This document shows, in pieces, positions 45,294 to 55,162 of a DNA stretch of 64,000 nucleotides (position 1 is its first letter; the number at the start of each line of letters is the position of its first letter). The position numbers were made by a program, and so were the translations under genes. The stretch lies in assembly GCF_900099925.1 (NCBI RefSeq), contig NZ_FNDE01000006.1, positions 61,099 to 125,098 on the forward strand, read 5' to 3'. The notes beneath the pieces are model-generated. The model was not told the origin of the DNA and ran no database searches. It was given only the letters and a program-made list of their open reading frames with translations. This DNA comes from Aneurinibacillus thermoaerophilus. GTDB taxonomy: Bacteria > Bacillota > Bacilli > Aneurinibacillales > Aneurinibacillaceae.

Positions 45294-46045
45294 ATGTAAG
45301 AAATGTTTCTAAAAAATACGGCGACAAAAAAGTAGTGGACAATGTATCGGTAAAAATAGCCAAAGGGAAGATTACTTCTTTTATTGGGCCGAACGGAGCT
45401 GGTAAAAGTACGCTATTATCTATGATCAGCCGCCTTATACATAAGGATGAAGGAGAAATTTACATAGATAATAGGGAGATTAGTCAGTATAAAAGTAATG
45501 ATTTGGCAAAGAAAATATCGGTTCTAAAGCAATCCAACCATATTGGTCTTCGATTAACGATTAGAGAATTAGTTTCTTTTGGACGCTTTCCTTATTCTCA
45601 AGGAAGACTTTCTAGAGAGGATTGGAAACATGTTGATGAAGCGATTCGATATATGGGGTTGGAGGATATACAAAACAAATATCTTGATCAATTAAGTGGA
45701 GGTCAAAGACAAAGAGCATATATTGCTATGGTTATTGCCCAAAATACGGAGTATATTCTCTTGGACGAGCCGCTCAATAATTTGGATATGAAGCACTCTG
45801 TTCAAATTATGAAGATATTAAGAAGATTGGTTGATGAATTGGGCAAAACGATCGTTATCGTTATACATGATATTAACTTTGCCTCCTGTTATTCGGATGA
45901 TATCGTTGCACTCAAAGATGGGAAGATAGTAAGAGAAGGCACTACCGATGAGATTATCGATCATTCCGTATTAAAGGAAATTTATGATATGGATATTGAG
46001 ATCGAGGACATAAATGACAATAAAATTTGCGTTTACTTTTCTTAA
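45287..46045 (+). CDS. yclP: Ferric-siderophore ABC ATPase, YclP-like
   Basis: This 252-residue ATPase has Walker A GPNGAGKST, signature LSGGQRQRAYIAM, Walker B YILLDEPLNNLD and an H-loop VIHDINFA. It energises the YclNO permease. It overlaps the upstream gene by 7 bp. Confidence 0.9.
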   Translation: MVDVRNVSKKYGDKKVVDNVSVKIAKGKITSFIGPNGAGKSTLLSMISRLIHKDEGEIYIDNREISQYKSNDLAKKISVLKQSNHIGLRLTIRELVSFGRFPYSQGRLSREDWKHVDEAIRYMGLEDIQNKYLDQLSGGQRQRAYIAMVIAQNTEYILLDEPLNNLDMKHSVQIMKILRRLVDELGKTIVIVIHDINFASCYSDDIVALKDGKIVREGTTDEIIDHSVLKEIYDMDIEIEDINDNKICVYFS

Positions 46046-46360
46046 GTAAATCATTGTATTCAGTTTGCTAATTTCGATGATTTCGCAAAAAGTATAAAGG
46101 AGTCATACCCTAAAAAACTTTTCCTTTTGAAAAGCTAAACGTATGCAACACTCATACGTATGGAAGGAATTTCGTAATGATTACTATTATCATCGTAACA
46201 TTACGAGAGATACCCATCTGAATGTACACTGATATTTCGACATATTGGTAGAAAAAGGTATGAGTTTCAGCGATACGAATAAAATGGTTTACGGTATGGC
46301 TCATGTATACGAATATGCGACATCATCGATGTTAAATAAAAAATTAGTAGGGGTGAAAAA
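46046..46360 (+). other. Intergenic region with possible coding remnant
   Basis: From 46161 one frame reads WKEFRNDYYYHRNITRDTHL, then NVH and TGA (46230), then FDILVEKGMSFSDTNKMVYG and MAHVYEYATSSMLNK. It looks protein-like but has no start and an internal stop, and I do not recognise it. The YclQ promoter should also lie here. Confidence 0.3.
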
Positions 46361-47311
46361 ATGAAGAAAGCATTTATGTTTTTCATCATTGCCGTTTTAG
46401 CAACGCTTGTTGTTGCATGCGGTTCAAATCGTTCCAATGAGGTGTCGAAGGGATCAGAACCGACAAAAGAAAGTGAAGAAATTACAATCAAGCATCAATT
46501 AGGCGAAACGAAAGTAAAGAAAAATCCTGAGAAAGTTGTTGTTTTTGATTATGGTACATTAGATTCTTTAGATAAGTTAGGAATCGAAGTAGCGGGTTTG
46601 CCAAAAAGCCATCTTCCTCCGTATCTTGCAAAATTTAAAGATGATAAGTATGCAAACTTAGGCAGCTTGCTAGAGCCAGACTTTGAAAAAATTAATGCGC
46701 TTCACCCGGATTTAATTATTATTTCCGGAAGACAGTCAAAATTATATGATGAATTTAAGAAAATCGCTCCAACGATTTATTTAGGAGTAGATACAAAGAA
46801 ATATATGAAATCCTTTGAAGAGAATGCTAAAACATTAGGCAAGATTTTTAACAAAGAGTCAGAGGTAGAAAAAGAACTAGCAAAAGTTAAAGAAGATGTT
46901 AAAAAATTAAAAGAAAAAGCATCTGCTACAGGCAAAAATGCCCTCATTATATTGGCGAATGACGGCAAAGTTAGCGCTTTTGGACCAAGTTCCCGGTTTG
47001 GTATTATTCATGATGAGTTTGGCTTTACTCCGGCCGATAAAAATATTCAAGCATCTACTCATGGCAAGAGCATTTCTTTTGAATATATCGTTGAAAAAAA
47101 TCCCGACTATCTATTTGTTATCGATAGGGGAGCGGTTGTAGGTGGCCAATCGTCTGCTAAACAAGTTGTAGAAAATGAATTGGTGAAAAACACCAAAGCC
47201 TATAAAAATGGCAACGTTGTATATTTAGACCCTAACTACTGGTATCTTTCCGGTGGAGGACTCGTTTCGGTTTCAGAAATGGTGAAAGAGGTAGAAGCGA
47301 GTATAAAATAG
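46361..47311 (+). CDS. yclQ: Ferric-siderophore-binding lipoprotein, YclQ-like
   Basis: This 316-residue substrate-binding protein has a lipoprotein signal (MKKAFMFFIIAVLATLVVAC, lipobox LVVAC, Cys20). The cluster A helical-backbone fold is indicated by KNPEKVVVFDYGTLDSLDKL, GSLLEPDFEKINALHPDLII and a long central helix (FNKESEVEKELAKVKEDVKK). It delivers the siderophore to YclNOP. GTAGGGGTG precedes the ATG. Confidence 0.9.
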   Translation: MKKAFMFFIIAVLATLVVACGSNRSNEVSKGSEPTKESEEITIKHQLGETKVKKNPEKVVVFDYGTLDSLDKLGIEVAGLPKSHLPPYLAKFKDDKYANLGSLLEPDFEKINALHPDLIIISGRQSKLYDEFKKIAPTIYLGVDTKKYMKSFEENAKTLGKIFNKESEVEKELAKVKEDVKKLKEKASATGKNALIILANDGKVSAFGPSSRFGIIHDEFGFTPADKNIQASTHGKSISFEYIVEKNPDYLFVIDRGAVVGGQSSAKQVVENELVKNTKAYKNGNVVYLDPNYWYLSGGGLVSVSEMVKEVEASIK

Positions 47312-47353
47312 AACGGTAGTTTGATGACAAATGATTTGAGATTTCTTCATGTT

Positions 47354-47408
47354 CATGCCGACAGGACGCTCGTCATTTTAATGGCGTAGAGGAATGTCGG
47401 CATTTTTA
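47354..47408 (+). terminator. Terminator after yclQ
   Basis: ATGCCGACA and TGTCGGCAT arms with an inner hairpin, then TTTTTA. Confidence 0.7.
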
Positions 47409-47601
47409 TGCTCCGTCCACTATAGCATTTGTATCCTAACCAGCCGAGAGGTTCCTTTTCCTGTCTCTCTTCTCACCATCCAGATGTCGAAACATCAAAG
47501 ACATGTATATCGTACATCGCATGATCTGTATTATGTTTCTGAAATTGAATGCAAGTGATTAATTGTAACAATTGACAAAAAATAAAAATACAATATAATT
47601 A

Positions 47602-47627
47602 AATATATGAATAAATGCTCATATATT
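47602..47627. promoter_or_regulatory. ArsR/SmtB-type operator
   Basis: AATATATGA-N8-TCATATATT is a perfect 9-bp-arm inverted repeat of the kind bound by CzrA/SmtB repressors. It lies ~90 bp before the metal ATPase start, in an otherwise gene-free stretch (47409-47717). Confidence 0.7.
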
Positions 47628-47717
47628 CAATATCATGTATTTTTGATAATCATGCAACGTAAGATTTCACACAAGCCTGTACGTATATAAATGAAGGAAA
47701 GAAGAGGGGAGAATACT

Positions 47718-49841
47718 GTGACAATAAGAAAAGAATTATTGTTAGAGGGGTTGGATTGCGCCAATTGCGCCAATAAAATACAGGGGAAAGTTCAAGCTTT
47801 GGCTGGAGTTGAAATGGCAAATGTTGATTTTGTATCAAGTCGATTGACGATACAAGTGAAAGAAGGAAGCAATTCCCGCAAAGTAGTCGAGCAGGCGAAA
47901 GCAATTATAAACGAGCTGGAACCGGATATAGAAATTACTGAAAAAACAAAAGATTCCCATACAGAACATAGCCGTCATCACGATACAAGCCGTACAAAGA
48001 GGTTGCTCATTCGACTGGCGATTGGCGGAGCTATTGCGCTCATCGCCGGATTGACAAAGTTATTGCTTCCGTTTGAACTTACTTTATTCTTGCTTAGTTA
48101 TGTCATTGTCGGTGGTGATGTCTTACTCCGTGCCGTAAAAAATATAGCGAAAGGGCAAGTATTTGACGAAAATTTTTTAATGGCCATTGCGACAATCGGT
48201 GCGTTTGTCATTAAGCAATTTCCGGAAGCTGTCGGTGTGATGTTCTTCTATCAAATAGGGGAATTTTTGCAAGGAATTGCAGTAAACCGTTCACGTACAT
48301 CCATTAGCTCATTGATGGATATTCGTCCGGATTATGCACACATAAAAGTCGGAAGCGAGATGAAAACCGTTTCCCCTGAAGAAGTGCGGACAGATGATAT
48401 TATTGTTGTAAAGCCGGGTGAAAAAATTCCGTTGGACGGGGAAGTTATCGAAGGAAGCTCTATGGTTGATACGTCCGCGTTAACGGGTGAATCGGTTCCG
48501 AGAGAAGTAGAAGCAGGCAGCGAAGTATTGAGCGGATTTATTAACAAAAATGGCGTATTAACGATCAAGGTTACAAAAGAATATGGCGAATCCACCGTGG
48601 CGAAAATTTTGGATCTTGTGCAGAATGCGAGCAGCCGGAAAGCTCCAACAGAAAACTTTATTACGAAATTTGCGCGCTATTATACGCCTGTCGTCGTGCT
48701 TGGCGCTTTATTATTGGCAGTTATTCCACCTTTGTTGATTCCTAATGAGCTTTTTTCTGATTGGGTATATCGGGCATTAGTATTTCTCGTTATTTCTTGC
48801 CCATGCGCTCTCATTGTTTCCATTCCGCTCGGATTTTTCGGAGGGATCGGTGCCGCTTCCAAAAAAGGTATCCTTACGAAAGGAAGCAACTACTTAGAAG
48901 CATTAAATGATGTAAAATATGTAGTTTTTGATAAAACCGGTACATTAACTAAAGGCGTATTTAACGTAACGCATATTCAAACCGAAGGAAAGCTAACAGC
49001 AGATGAACTGTTAGAATATGCCGCTTTTGCGGAATCGTATTCCAATCACCCGATCGCGCAATCCGTTCTGCAAGCATACGGAAAAGATGTAAACAAAGGT
49101 GTTATAGAAGGCTACGAGGAAATTTCAGGACATGGTATTAAAGTAAAAATTTATGGTAAAAACGTTCTTGCAGGAAACGCAAAACTGATGCGAAAAGAGC
49201 AAATTGACTTTATTCATCCCGAAACATTGGGTACTGTTATTCATATCGCAATCGATGGAGCATATGAAGGATATATCGTTATTTCTGACGAACCAAAAGA
49301 AGATGCCAGACGTGCCGTTCAACAGTTAAAGCAATTAGGAATCAAAAAGACGGTCATGCTTACAGGTGACGCGCAAAATGTAGCGGAAAAAGTCGGTCAA
49401 CAATTAGGGGTAGATGAAGTATATGCTGAGTTGCTCCCGCAGGATAAAGTCGAATGGATCGAAAGATTAGACGCTCACAAAAGCCAGAAAGAAAAGTTGA
49501 TATTCGTTGGTGATGGCATTAATGACACGCCTGTTTTGGCAAGGGCAGATGTTGGAATTGCCATGGGAGGATTAGGTTCCGATGCGGCAATTGAAGCGGC
49601 AGATATCGTTATCATGACAGATGAGCCATCGAAAATCGCAACGGCCATTACGATTGCTAAACGTACCCGAAAAATCGTCTGGCAAAATATTATATTCGCT
49701 CTGGCTGTAAAAGGATTTTTCCTGCTTCTCGGTGCGTTTGGGATCGCGACAATGTGGGAAGCCGTATTCTCTGACGTTGGCGTAACCGTACTGGCGGTAT
49801 TAAATTCGATGAGGGTGTTAAGAGTGAGTCATATACAGTAA
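47718..49841 (+). CDS. Zn/Cd/Pb-translocating P1B-type ATPase (CadA/ZntA)
   Basis: This 707-residue efflux pump has one N-terminal metal-binding domain (GLDCANC, C14 and C17), a His-rich linker (HTEHSRHHDTSRTK), eight membrane helices, the CPC metal site (VISCPCALIVSIPLG), the phosphorylation motif DKTGT, a HP motif in SNHPIAQS, and GDGINDTPVLA. CPC with these features denotes P1B-2 specificity for divalent Zn, Cd or Pb. The GTG at 47718 follows AGAGGGGAG; the ATG at 47691 lacks a ribosome site. Confidence 0.93.
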   Translation: MTIRKELLLEGLDCANCANKIQGKVQALAGVEMANVDFVSSRLTIQVKEGSNSRKVVEQAKAIINELEPDIEITEKTKDSHTEHSRHHDTSRTKRLLIRLAIGGAIALIAGLTKLLLPFELTLFLLSYVIVGGDVLLRAVKNIAKGQVFDENFLMAIATIGAFVIKQFPEAVGVMFFYQIGEFLQGIAVNRSRTSISSLMDIRPDYAHIKVGSEMKTVSPEEVRTDDIIVVKPGEKIPLDGEVIEGSSMVDTSALTGESVPREVEAGSEVLSGFINKNGVLTIKVTKEYGESTVAKILDLVQNASSRKAPTENFITKFARYYTPVVVLGALLLAVIPPLLIPNELFSDWVYRALVFLVISCPCALIVSIPLGFFGGIGAASKKGILTKGSNYLEALNDVKYVVFDKTGTLTKGVFNVTHIQTEGKLTADELLEYAAFAESYSNHPIAQSVLQAYGKDVNKGVIEGYEEISGHGIKVKIYGKNVLAGNAKLMRKEQIDFIHPETLGTVIHIAIDGAYEGYIVISDEPKEDARRAVQQLKQLGIKKTVMLTGDAQNVAEKVGQQLGVDEVYAELLPQDKVEWIERLDAHKSQKEKLIFVGDGINDTPVLARADVGIAMGGLGSDAAIEAADIVIMTDEPSKIATAITIAKRTRKIVWQNIIFALAVKGFFLLLGAFGIATMWEAVFSDVGVTVLAVLNSMRVLRVSHIQ

Positions 49842-49949
49842 AAACAAACGGATATTCCAACATGTTTCCGGGGGTTGAGGGAAGCATGAAGGAAGAGAAA
49901 ATTTGAAATATCAAAAGTGATATATATTTTATAAGAAAGGAGAAAGAAG

Positions 49950-50276
49950 ATGGAGCATAACGAAAACTTCAATTCAGCATCATGCGAAAATTTAGATGAG
50001 GAAACCTTATTCATGGTTTCGCAAACATTTAAAGCATTGTCAGACCCTACGCGCATTCGAATTTTGTATTTATTGTCGCAAAAAGAATGCGCTGTTAGTG
50101 AAATTGCAGAAGCGCTTGGCTTGTTGCAGTCTACGGTTTCGCATCAACTTCGGTTTCTGAAAAACTTAAGGCTTGTGAAATTCCGACGGGCCGGAACTAT
50201 GTTGTACTACTCGCATGATGATGAGCATGTGATGGATTTGCTGCGCCAGGCTATCCATCACGCATGCCATGATTAA
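49950..50276 (+). CDS. ArsR/SmtB metal sensor, CzrA-like
   Basis: This 108-residue winged-helix repressor has the recognition helix [15 protein letters not shown]. The alpha-5 metal site matches CzrA: D91-x-H93 and H104-x2-H107 ([18 protein letters not shown]), with exactly the spacing of CzrA D84/H86/H97/H100. There is no alpha-3 Cys motif of CadC, although C48 and C106 exist. It should repress the ATPase until Zn (or Co/Cd) binds, probably through the palindrome at 47602. Confidence 0.9.
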   Translation: MEHNENFNSASCENLDEETLFMVSQTFKALSDPTRIRILYLLSQKECAVSEIAEALGLLQSTVSHQLRFLKNLRLVKFRRAGTMLYYSHDDEHVMDLLRQAIHHACHD

Positions 50277-50439
50277 TCATTAGTGAGGTTCATTCTTGAA
50301 ATAATCTGCTTAAAACAACGACACAAAGCGGCCGCTTGTCTTTGATTCAGTATATTATTTCGGAAGCGTTGCATAAGTGTTGAAGAAAACAAAGGAGATA
50401 AGCACTATCTGACTTTGTATATCCACGTTATTTTGGAGT

Positions 50440-50482
50440 ATGAACCTCCCCCACTTACCATAGGTTGAAGTGGGGGTTTCTG
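50440..50482 (-). repeat. IS200/IS605 right-end hairpin
   Basis: Reading the minus strand, CCCCCACTTCAACCTATGGT then AAGTGGGGGAGGTTCAT forms a hairpin at the 3' side of the tnpB relic. Its last 15 bp are identical to 6526-6540. The 160 bp upstream (50277-50439) show no gene. Confidence 0.6.
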
Positions 50483-50509
50483 AACTATCCACCTCGGCAG
50501 AACAGGCGA

Positions 50510-51069
50510 TCAGCGGGTTGTCGCTGATCTTACAGACACGTGCCGTCTGCGAGGGGAATCATTCAGCAACACACCCTTCAGTTTGTACGTTAGGTACTTC
50601 TTTACTTTCCCAACCTGCCACTGGCTCATTCGCTGATTGTGGCAGCGAGAACGTTTCTTTTTCTTCTTTCGCTGGACGCCTTCGACGTCTCCAAGGTAGA
50701 CTTCGTTCACTTGCTGGGCGACCACCCATTCGACAAACTGTTTCGTCGTTTTGTGCAAGGCATCCTGTAACTGGCGTTTACTTTTAGAAAGAAGATATTG
50801 TTTGGCTCGGTTGTACCGCTTCCACTGGCGGCTGTATTTCTGGCACTTGCTCATTTTTCGCTGAAGCTCTGCAAGCTTCTTGTTACGCAGGCGGTGAATG
50901 CTTCGGATTTTTCGTCCGGTCACAATGAGACTGTCTCCAGTTGTTGCGACGGCTGCAAGCGTATGAATTTCACCCGGGTCAATGGCGCATGTATGCGAAC
51001 CCGGCGGGTTCGGTGCTTTCTTGCCATCGTCGTAGGTAAGACACAGATGCAGGCCCCGGTCGCGGTTTA
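50510..51069 (-). pseudogene. tnpB (IS605-family RNA-guided nuclease), truncated at both ends
   Basis: The minus-strand frame reads CAIDPGEIHTLAAVATTGDS (RuvC-I Asp), HRLRNKKLAELQRKMSKCQK, VNEVYLGDVEGVQ (RuvC-II Glu) and SRCHNQRMSQWQVGKVKKYL. The N-terminal third is missing (it abuts the LysM gene stop) and the zinc-finger/RuvC-III end is replaced by an out-of-frame tail (VLLNDSPRRRHVSVRSATTR). It cannot be an active nuclease. Confidence 0.8.
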
Positions 51070-51528
51070 TTAAGAATCCTTATATGAATGGTAACTGTCC
51101 GTAGGATAAGCCATTCCTGTATAAGGCGATGTTGGCTGTCCCGGATACATCGGATAAGGCATTTGTCCTCCCATATACATTTGTGAAGGTGCTGCCATGT
51201 CCGGTGCCTCATATTCCATGTACATTTTTTGACAATACATTTTATCCATACGTGGAATATGGAGCATTTCTCCTGGACGCAAAATGTGCGGGTCTTGAAT
51301 GTGAGGATTCATCGTTTCAAGAACCGGTTGAGGAACATTATATTTTTTAGCCAGTTTTTTCAAAGTGTCTCCTTCTGCACATGTGTGAACAGAATACATG
51401 CCGTCTCGTTCATCTTCCCTCCAGAAAAAAGGAAAGAAGAACGGGAAGAAGAAGAAAAAAGGGAAAAAGCGACGACGCGGGAAAAAAGGTCCTCCAAAAC
51501 CTCCAAATGGTGTGAATTGACGTTCCAT
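51070..51528 (-). CDS. LysM-domain spore-coat-like protein
   Basis: This ~152-residue protein starts MERQFTPFGGFGG after GGAGGAAAGTAT. It has an unusual Phe-rich block (RRRFFPFFFFFPFFFPFFWR), one LysM domain (YSVHTCAEGDTLKKLAKKYN to ILRPGEMLHIP) and a Met/Tyr/Pro/Gly-rich tail like those of spore coat or inner-coat proteins. There is no signal peptide. It is inside the sigK element, which would be lost from the mother cell on excision, so if it is a coat protein it must be made before that. Confidence 0.65.
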   Translation of the reverse strand: MERQFTPFGGFGGPFFPRRRFFPFFFFFPFFFPFFWREDERDGMYSVHTCAEGDTLKKLAKKYNVPQPVLETMNPHIQDPHILRPGEMLHIPRMDKMYCQKMYMEYEAPDMAAPSQMYMGGQMPYPMYPGQPTSPYTGMAYPTDSYHSYKDS

Positions 51529-51769
51529 ATACTTTCCTCCATTCATTATTTGGTTATTTGACTATGCCATTATATGTTCCTGGGGATTCTTCGTTCGTGT
51601 CCAGATGAAAAGATGGGCTTATTTATGTCAACTCTCCTTGATATATCGGTATTCTTTTACGGTTTTAGGGAAGAGAGGATAAAGGGAAAAACTGTGAGCG
51701 GAGCTATCTGGGCATGTATATGAGATGATGTTGTTGTACGCGGCGGAAAGTAAGGAAAGGAGAATAGAT

Positions 51770-53785
51770 GTGCGAAATCCAGTTGTCCTCCGTATTAGTA
51801 TAGCGATATGTGTGTTTGTTTCGTGCCTGTTTTTCCCTTCTATTGCTTATCAGGAAACGAAAAAAGCAATCCGGATTGCGGGGGACAATCATTTTCCTCC
51901 TTTTGAATATTTAAGCGATTCAGGAGTTTACTCAGGTTTTAATGTCGACATTATGAACGCTATCTCTATTCAGACGGGTATCAATATTGAATATTATCCT
52001 ATGCCTTGGAATCAGGCGGTACAAGCCTTGCGCTCGGGAAAAGTAGATGCGATTCAGGGCATGAAGTATAGTAAGGCACGTGAGGAAGTATATGATTTTT
52101 CCGAGTCTTACTTTACAAGTTCACAGGCGATTTTTGTGTTAAAAGATAACATGTATATTAGACAAATCGATGATCTGGAAGGAAGAAAAGTAGCGGTGCA
52201 AAAAGGCGATGTTGCCAACGACTTATTAAATAAAGTGAATCACGTACAGTTGATAGAAGCCGATAACCAGCAAGAGGCCGTTCAATTACTGGTGGAAGAA
52301 AAGGTTGACGCTTTTGTGGGCAACAGGATTACCGGCCAATACTTCCTTCAAAAAAGCAGGCAGCAATCATTGATCAAAATTGTCGGCGAACCGCTTGATC
52401 CTACAGCTTATGCTATCGCTGTTTTGCCGAAAAATAATGGTCTGTTAAAGCTATTTAACCAGGGAATTGATCGAATCAAAAGCGATGGAACCTATGAAAA
52501 AATAGAGAAAAAGTGGTTTGGAGAATATATCATGCCGTCTGCCCCGGTATTGCGCAAAACCTTGTTTTATCTGGAAACCGGGCTTGTTATTACCCTTATT
52601 ATCATTACTTTCATACTATGGTGGAACCGCATGTTAAAAAAGGAAGTGAGCAAACGAACAAAGCAAATTGAAAGAATAAATAAAGATTTGGAAGAGAAGA
52701 TGGTACTTCTGAAAGAAAATCTTTACTTTCAGAAGCAATTGCTAAACAGTGCCTACAGCTCTTTTATTACCTTGCATCAAGCAGGTACTGTTTCCATGAT
52801 CAATCGCCGGGCAATGGAGTATTTGGGTCTAAACGAAAAGGCCGTGGGCAGGCCTTTCCAACAAACGCCTATTGTAAAGTTTATTCCTGAACAAGAAATT
52901 AACGCAGCGTTAGAGGATAAAAAAATGTTCCTGCAAAAAGAAACGACCTGGCTGCAAACTCCTTCCCAAAAAAGGTACATTACCTATAGCATTTATCCGA
53001 TTAAAACGACAACGGGGGATAGTGTCGGCGTCATGCTCAACTTTCTGGATATTACAGAACAAAAAGAGTTTGAAAAAAAGGTAGCCCAGGAAGATCGGCT
53101 GCGTTCTTTGGGGCAACTGATAGCGGGAATTGCCCATGAAATCCGCAATCCTTTAATGTCGATTCTTACGTATACGCAATTGCTTCCGAAGAAATTTGCC
53201 AATGCGGAGTTTCGTTCCTTCTTTTCCCAGCATGTCTCCAGCGAAATCACTCGCCTTAATGCATTAATTAACGATTTGCTCGATTATGCGCGCCCGAAAA
53301 AATCAGAACCCGTAATCTGTTCGCTTTATGATGTTGCTGAAGGGATTGTAAGGTTATTCAAACCGAAAATAAAAGAAAAACAGATAAACATAGTTTGGGA
53401 GTTTCCTGAGAAGATTGAGGCCATTGCGGATATACAACAAATCAAACAAGTACTCATGAATATTATCGTAAATGCCATTCAGGCGGTAGATGAACACGGA
53501 ACGCTAACCATTCGCGGATATTACCGGGGAAATGTTGCCGTTATGCAGATTGAAGATACTGGAGCAGGAATTTCGGAGGACGAGCTTGACAAAATCTTCG
53601 AGCCGTTTTATAGCAGGAAAGCAAATGGGGTCGGACTTGGGCTTTCCATTTCATATCAGCTTATGAAAGAAAATAAAGGGACAATTGATGTAAAAAGCAT
53701 AAAGGGAAAAGGAACGACTGTCACCATATGTTTACCGTGCTGTAGAAAGGATGAAGATGATGTATCATGTTATGATTATCGATGA
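51770..53785 (+). CDS. Sensor histidine kinase with periplasmic SBP3 domain
   Basis: This ~671-residue sensor has a signal/membrane helix (residues 7-25), an extracytoplasmic amino-acid-binding-protein-like domain (SBP_bac_3: IRIAGDNHFPPFEYLSDSGV ... KKWFGEY, about 40-255), a membrane helix (TGLVITLIIITFILWW), a PAS domain, HisKA with the phospho-His in AGIAHEIRNPLMS (H456) and a HATPase domain (DTGAGISEDELDKIFEPF; GVGLGLSI). It probably senses a polar amino acid. The GTG at 51770 after AAGGAAAGGAG is preferred over the ATG at 51725. It overlaps its response regulator gene. Confidence 0.88.
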   Translation: MRNPVVLRISIAICVFVSCLFFPSIAYQETKKAIRIAGDNHFPPFEYLSDSGVYSGFNVDIMNAISIQTGINIEYYPMPWNQAVQALRSGKVDAIQGMKYSKAREEVYDFSESYFTSSQAIFVLKDNMYIRQIDDLEGRKVAVQKGDVANDLLNKVNHVQLIEADNQQEAVQLLVEEKVDAFVGNRITGQYFLQKSRQQSLIKIVGEPLDPTAYAIAVLPKNNGLLKLFNQGIDRIKSDGTYEKIEKKWFGEYIMPSAPVLRKTLFYLETGLVITLIIITFILWWNRMLKKEVSKRTKQIERINKDLEEKMVLLKENLYFQKQLLNSAYSSFITLHQAGTVSMINRRAMEYLGLNEKAVGRPFQQTPIVKFIPEQEINAALEDKKMFLQKETTWLQTPSQKRYITYSIYPIKTTTGDSVGVMLNFLDITEQKEFEKKVAQEDRLRSLGQLIAGIAHEIRNPLMSILTYTQLLPKKFANAEFRSFFSQHVSSEITRLNALINDLLDYARPKKSEPVICSLYDVAEGIVRLFKPKIKEKQINIVWEFPEKIEAIADIQQIKQVLMNIIVNAIQAVDEHGTLTIRGYYRGNVAVMQIEDTGAGISEDELDKIFEPFYSRKANGVGLGLSISYQLMKENKGTIDVKSIKGKGTTVTICLPCCRKDEDDVSCYDYR

Positions 53786-55114
53786 CGAACCAGCGATTTG
53801 CCAGTCATTAACGTTTGCATTGGAAGACCGATATCATGTTTATGCCTTTACTGACCCGCGGGAAGCTCTTCCTCTTTTCGAAAGGGTGGACATTGCCATT
53901 GTGTTGCTGGATTTAAAAATCGGAGAATACAACGGAATAGACGTGTTGGAAGAAATAAAACGTATTTCTCCTTCCACTATTGTCATTATCATGACGGCTT
54001 ACGGAAGCATCCCTTCTTCTGTGGAAGCCATGCGTAAGGGAGCGTTTTCGTACGCGACAAAACCGCTTCACATTGATGAATTGGAAGTATTAATGCAAAA
54101 AGCGGAAGAAGTATATACGCTGCATTCCAAAGTTCAATGGTTGAGTCATGAATTGGATAAGGTGACGGATAACTATGGACTGATTGGAAAAAGTGCAGCC
54201 ATGCGCGAAATCTTTACTTTAATCGATAAAATTAAAGACATTGACTCCAATGTACTGATTACCGGAGAAAGCGGAACAGGAAAAGAGGTAGTAGCGAGAA
54301 CGATTCACTATCAAAGTAAGCGAAGGAACAAAAAATTTCAGGCGATTAATTGCGCGGCCATTCCGGGCCATTTGTTAGAGTCGGAACTATTTGGATATGA
54401 AAAGGGAGCGTTTACGGGAGCGGTACAACGAAAGTCCGGGTTGTTTGTACTGGCGGAAGGCGGAACGATTTTTTTAGATGAAATCGGTGAAATGGATTTA
54501 GCTTTACAGGGTAAACTTTTGCGTGTTCTTCAGGAGAAAAAAGTAATGCCGATTGGTGGGATTGAAGAAATCAGTATAGACGTTCGTATTATTGCGGCGA
54601 CGAACCGGAACCTGGAAAAAGAAGTAAAAGAGAACCGTTTCCGTGAGGATTTGTATTACCGATTAAACGTGATTCCGATTCAGCTTCCTTCCCTGCGGGA
54701 AAGAAGAGAAGATATTCCTCTGTTAGTAGAATTCTTTATTAAAAAATATAGCGATAAAATGGGAAAACCTGTTGAAGGAATTTCTCAGGAAGCGCTTCAG
54801 CTTTTACAGCAATACGCCTTTCCGGGGAACATTCGGGAATTACAGAATAGATTGAAAGAGCCATTGCTTTAACGGGTTCTTTCTGTATACAAAAAGTCGA
54901 TTTGCCGGTGGAAATTCGGAAAAACAACCGGGCATTTATTAGCGATACATTAATTCCTGTTTATGTAGGCGAAACGATGGAGGAAATTGAGAAAAGAGTT
55001 ATTTTGCATAATTTAGCCGCTTGTAACGGGAATCAAAGAAAAACGGCGCAAATAATCGGAATCGGGGAGCGGACATTGCGGGAAAAATTAAAAAAATATC
55101 GGGAAGAAAAGTAG
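53757..55114 (+). pseudogene. NtrC-like sigma-54 response regulator, single-base frameshift
   Basis: Receiver domain (IIDDEPA, phospho-acceptor D52 in LLDLKIG), AAA+ domain (GESGTGKEV, GAFTGAVQR, GGTIFLDEIGE) and, in a shifted frame, the C-terminal linker and Fis-type helix-turn-helix (LPVEIRKNNRAFISDTL; NQRKTAQIIGIGERTLREKL). At about 54846-54852, RELQNR should continue IERAIALTGSFC but a missing A gives RLKEPLL and a stop at 54872. No slippery heptamer is seen. The product would lack its DNA-binding domain unless this is a sequencing error. Confidence 0.8.
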
Positions 55115-55155
55115 GCGAAAATTGCCGCCCGGCAATTTTCGCCTACTTTCTTTTT
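55108..55155 (+). terminator. Terminator after the response regulator
   Basis: A perfect 19-bp stem, AAAGTAGGCGAAAATTGCC paired with GGCAATTTTCGCCTACTTT, followed by CTTTTT. The stem overlaps the stop codon. Confidence 0.9.
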
Positions 55156-55162
55156 ATAAGTA

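Noticed and set aside
50510..51069. Functional TnpB nuclease
   Set aside because: Both termini are missing and the zinc finger and third RuvC residue are lost.
53751..55114. Programmed frameshifting in the response regulator
   Set aside because: No slippery heptamer or downstream stimulatory hairpin is near the break; a simple one-base loss explains it.
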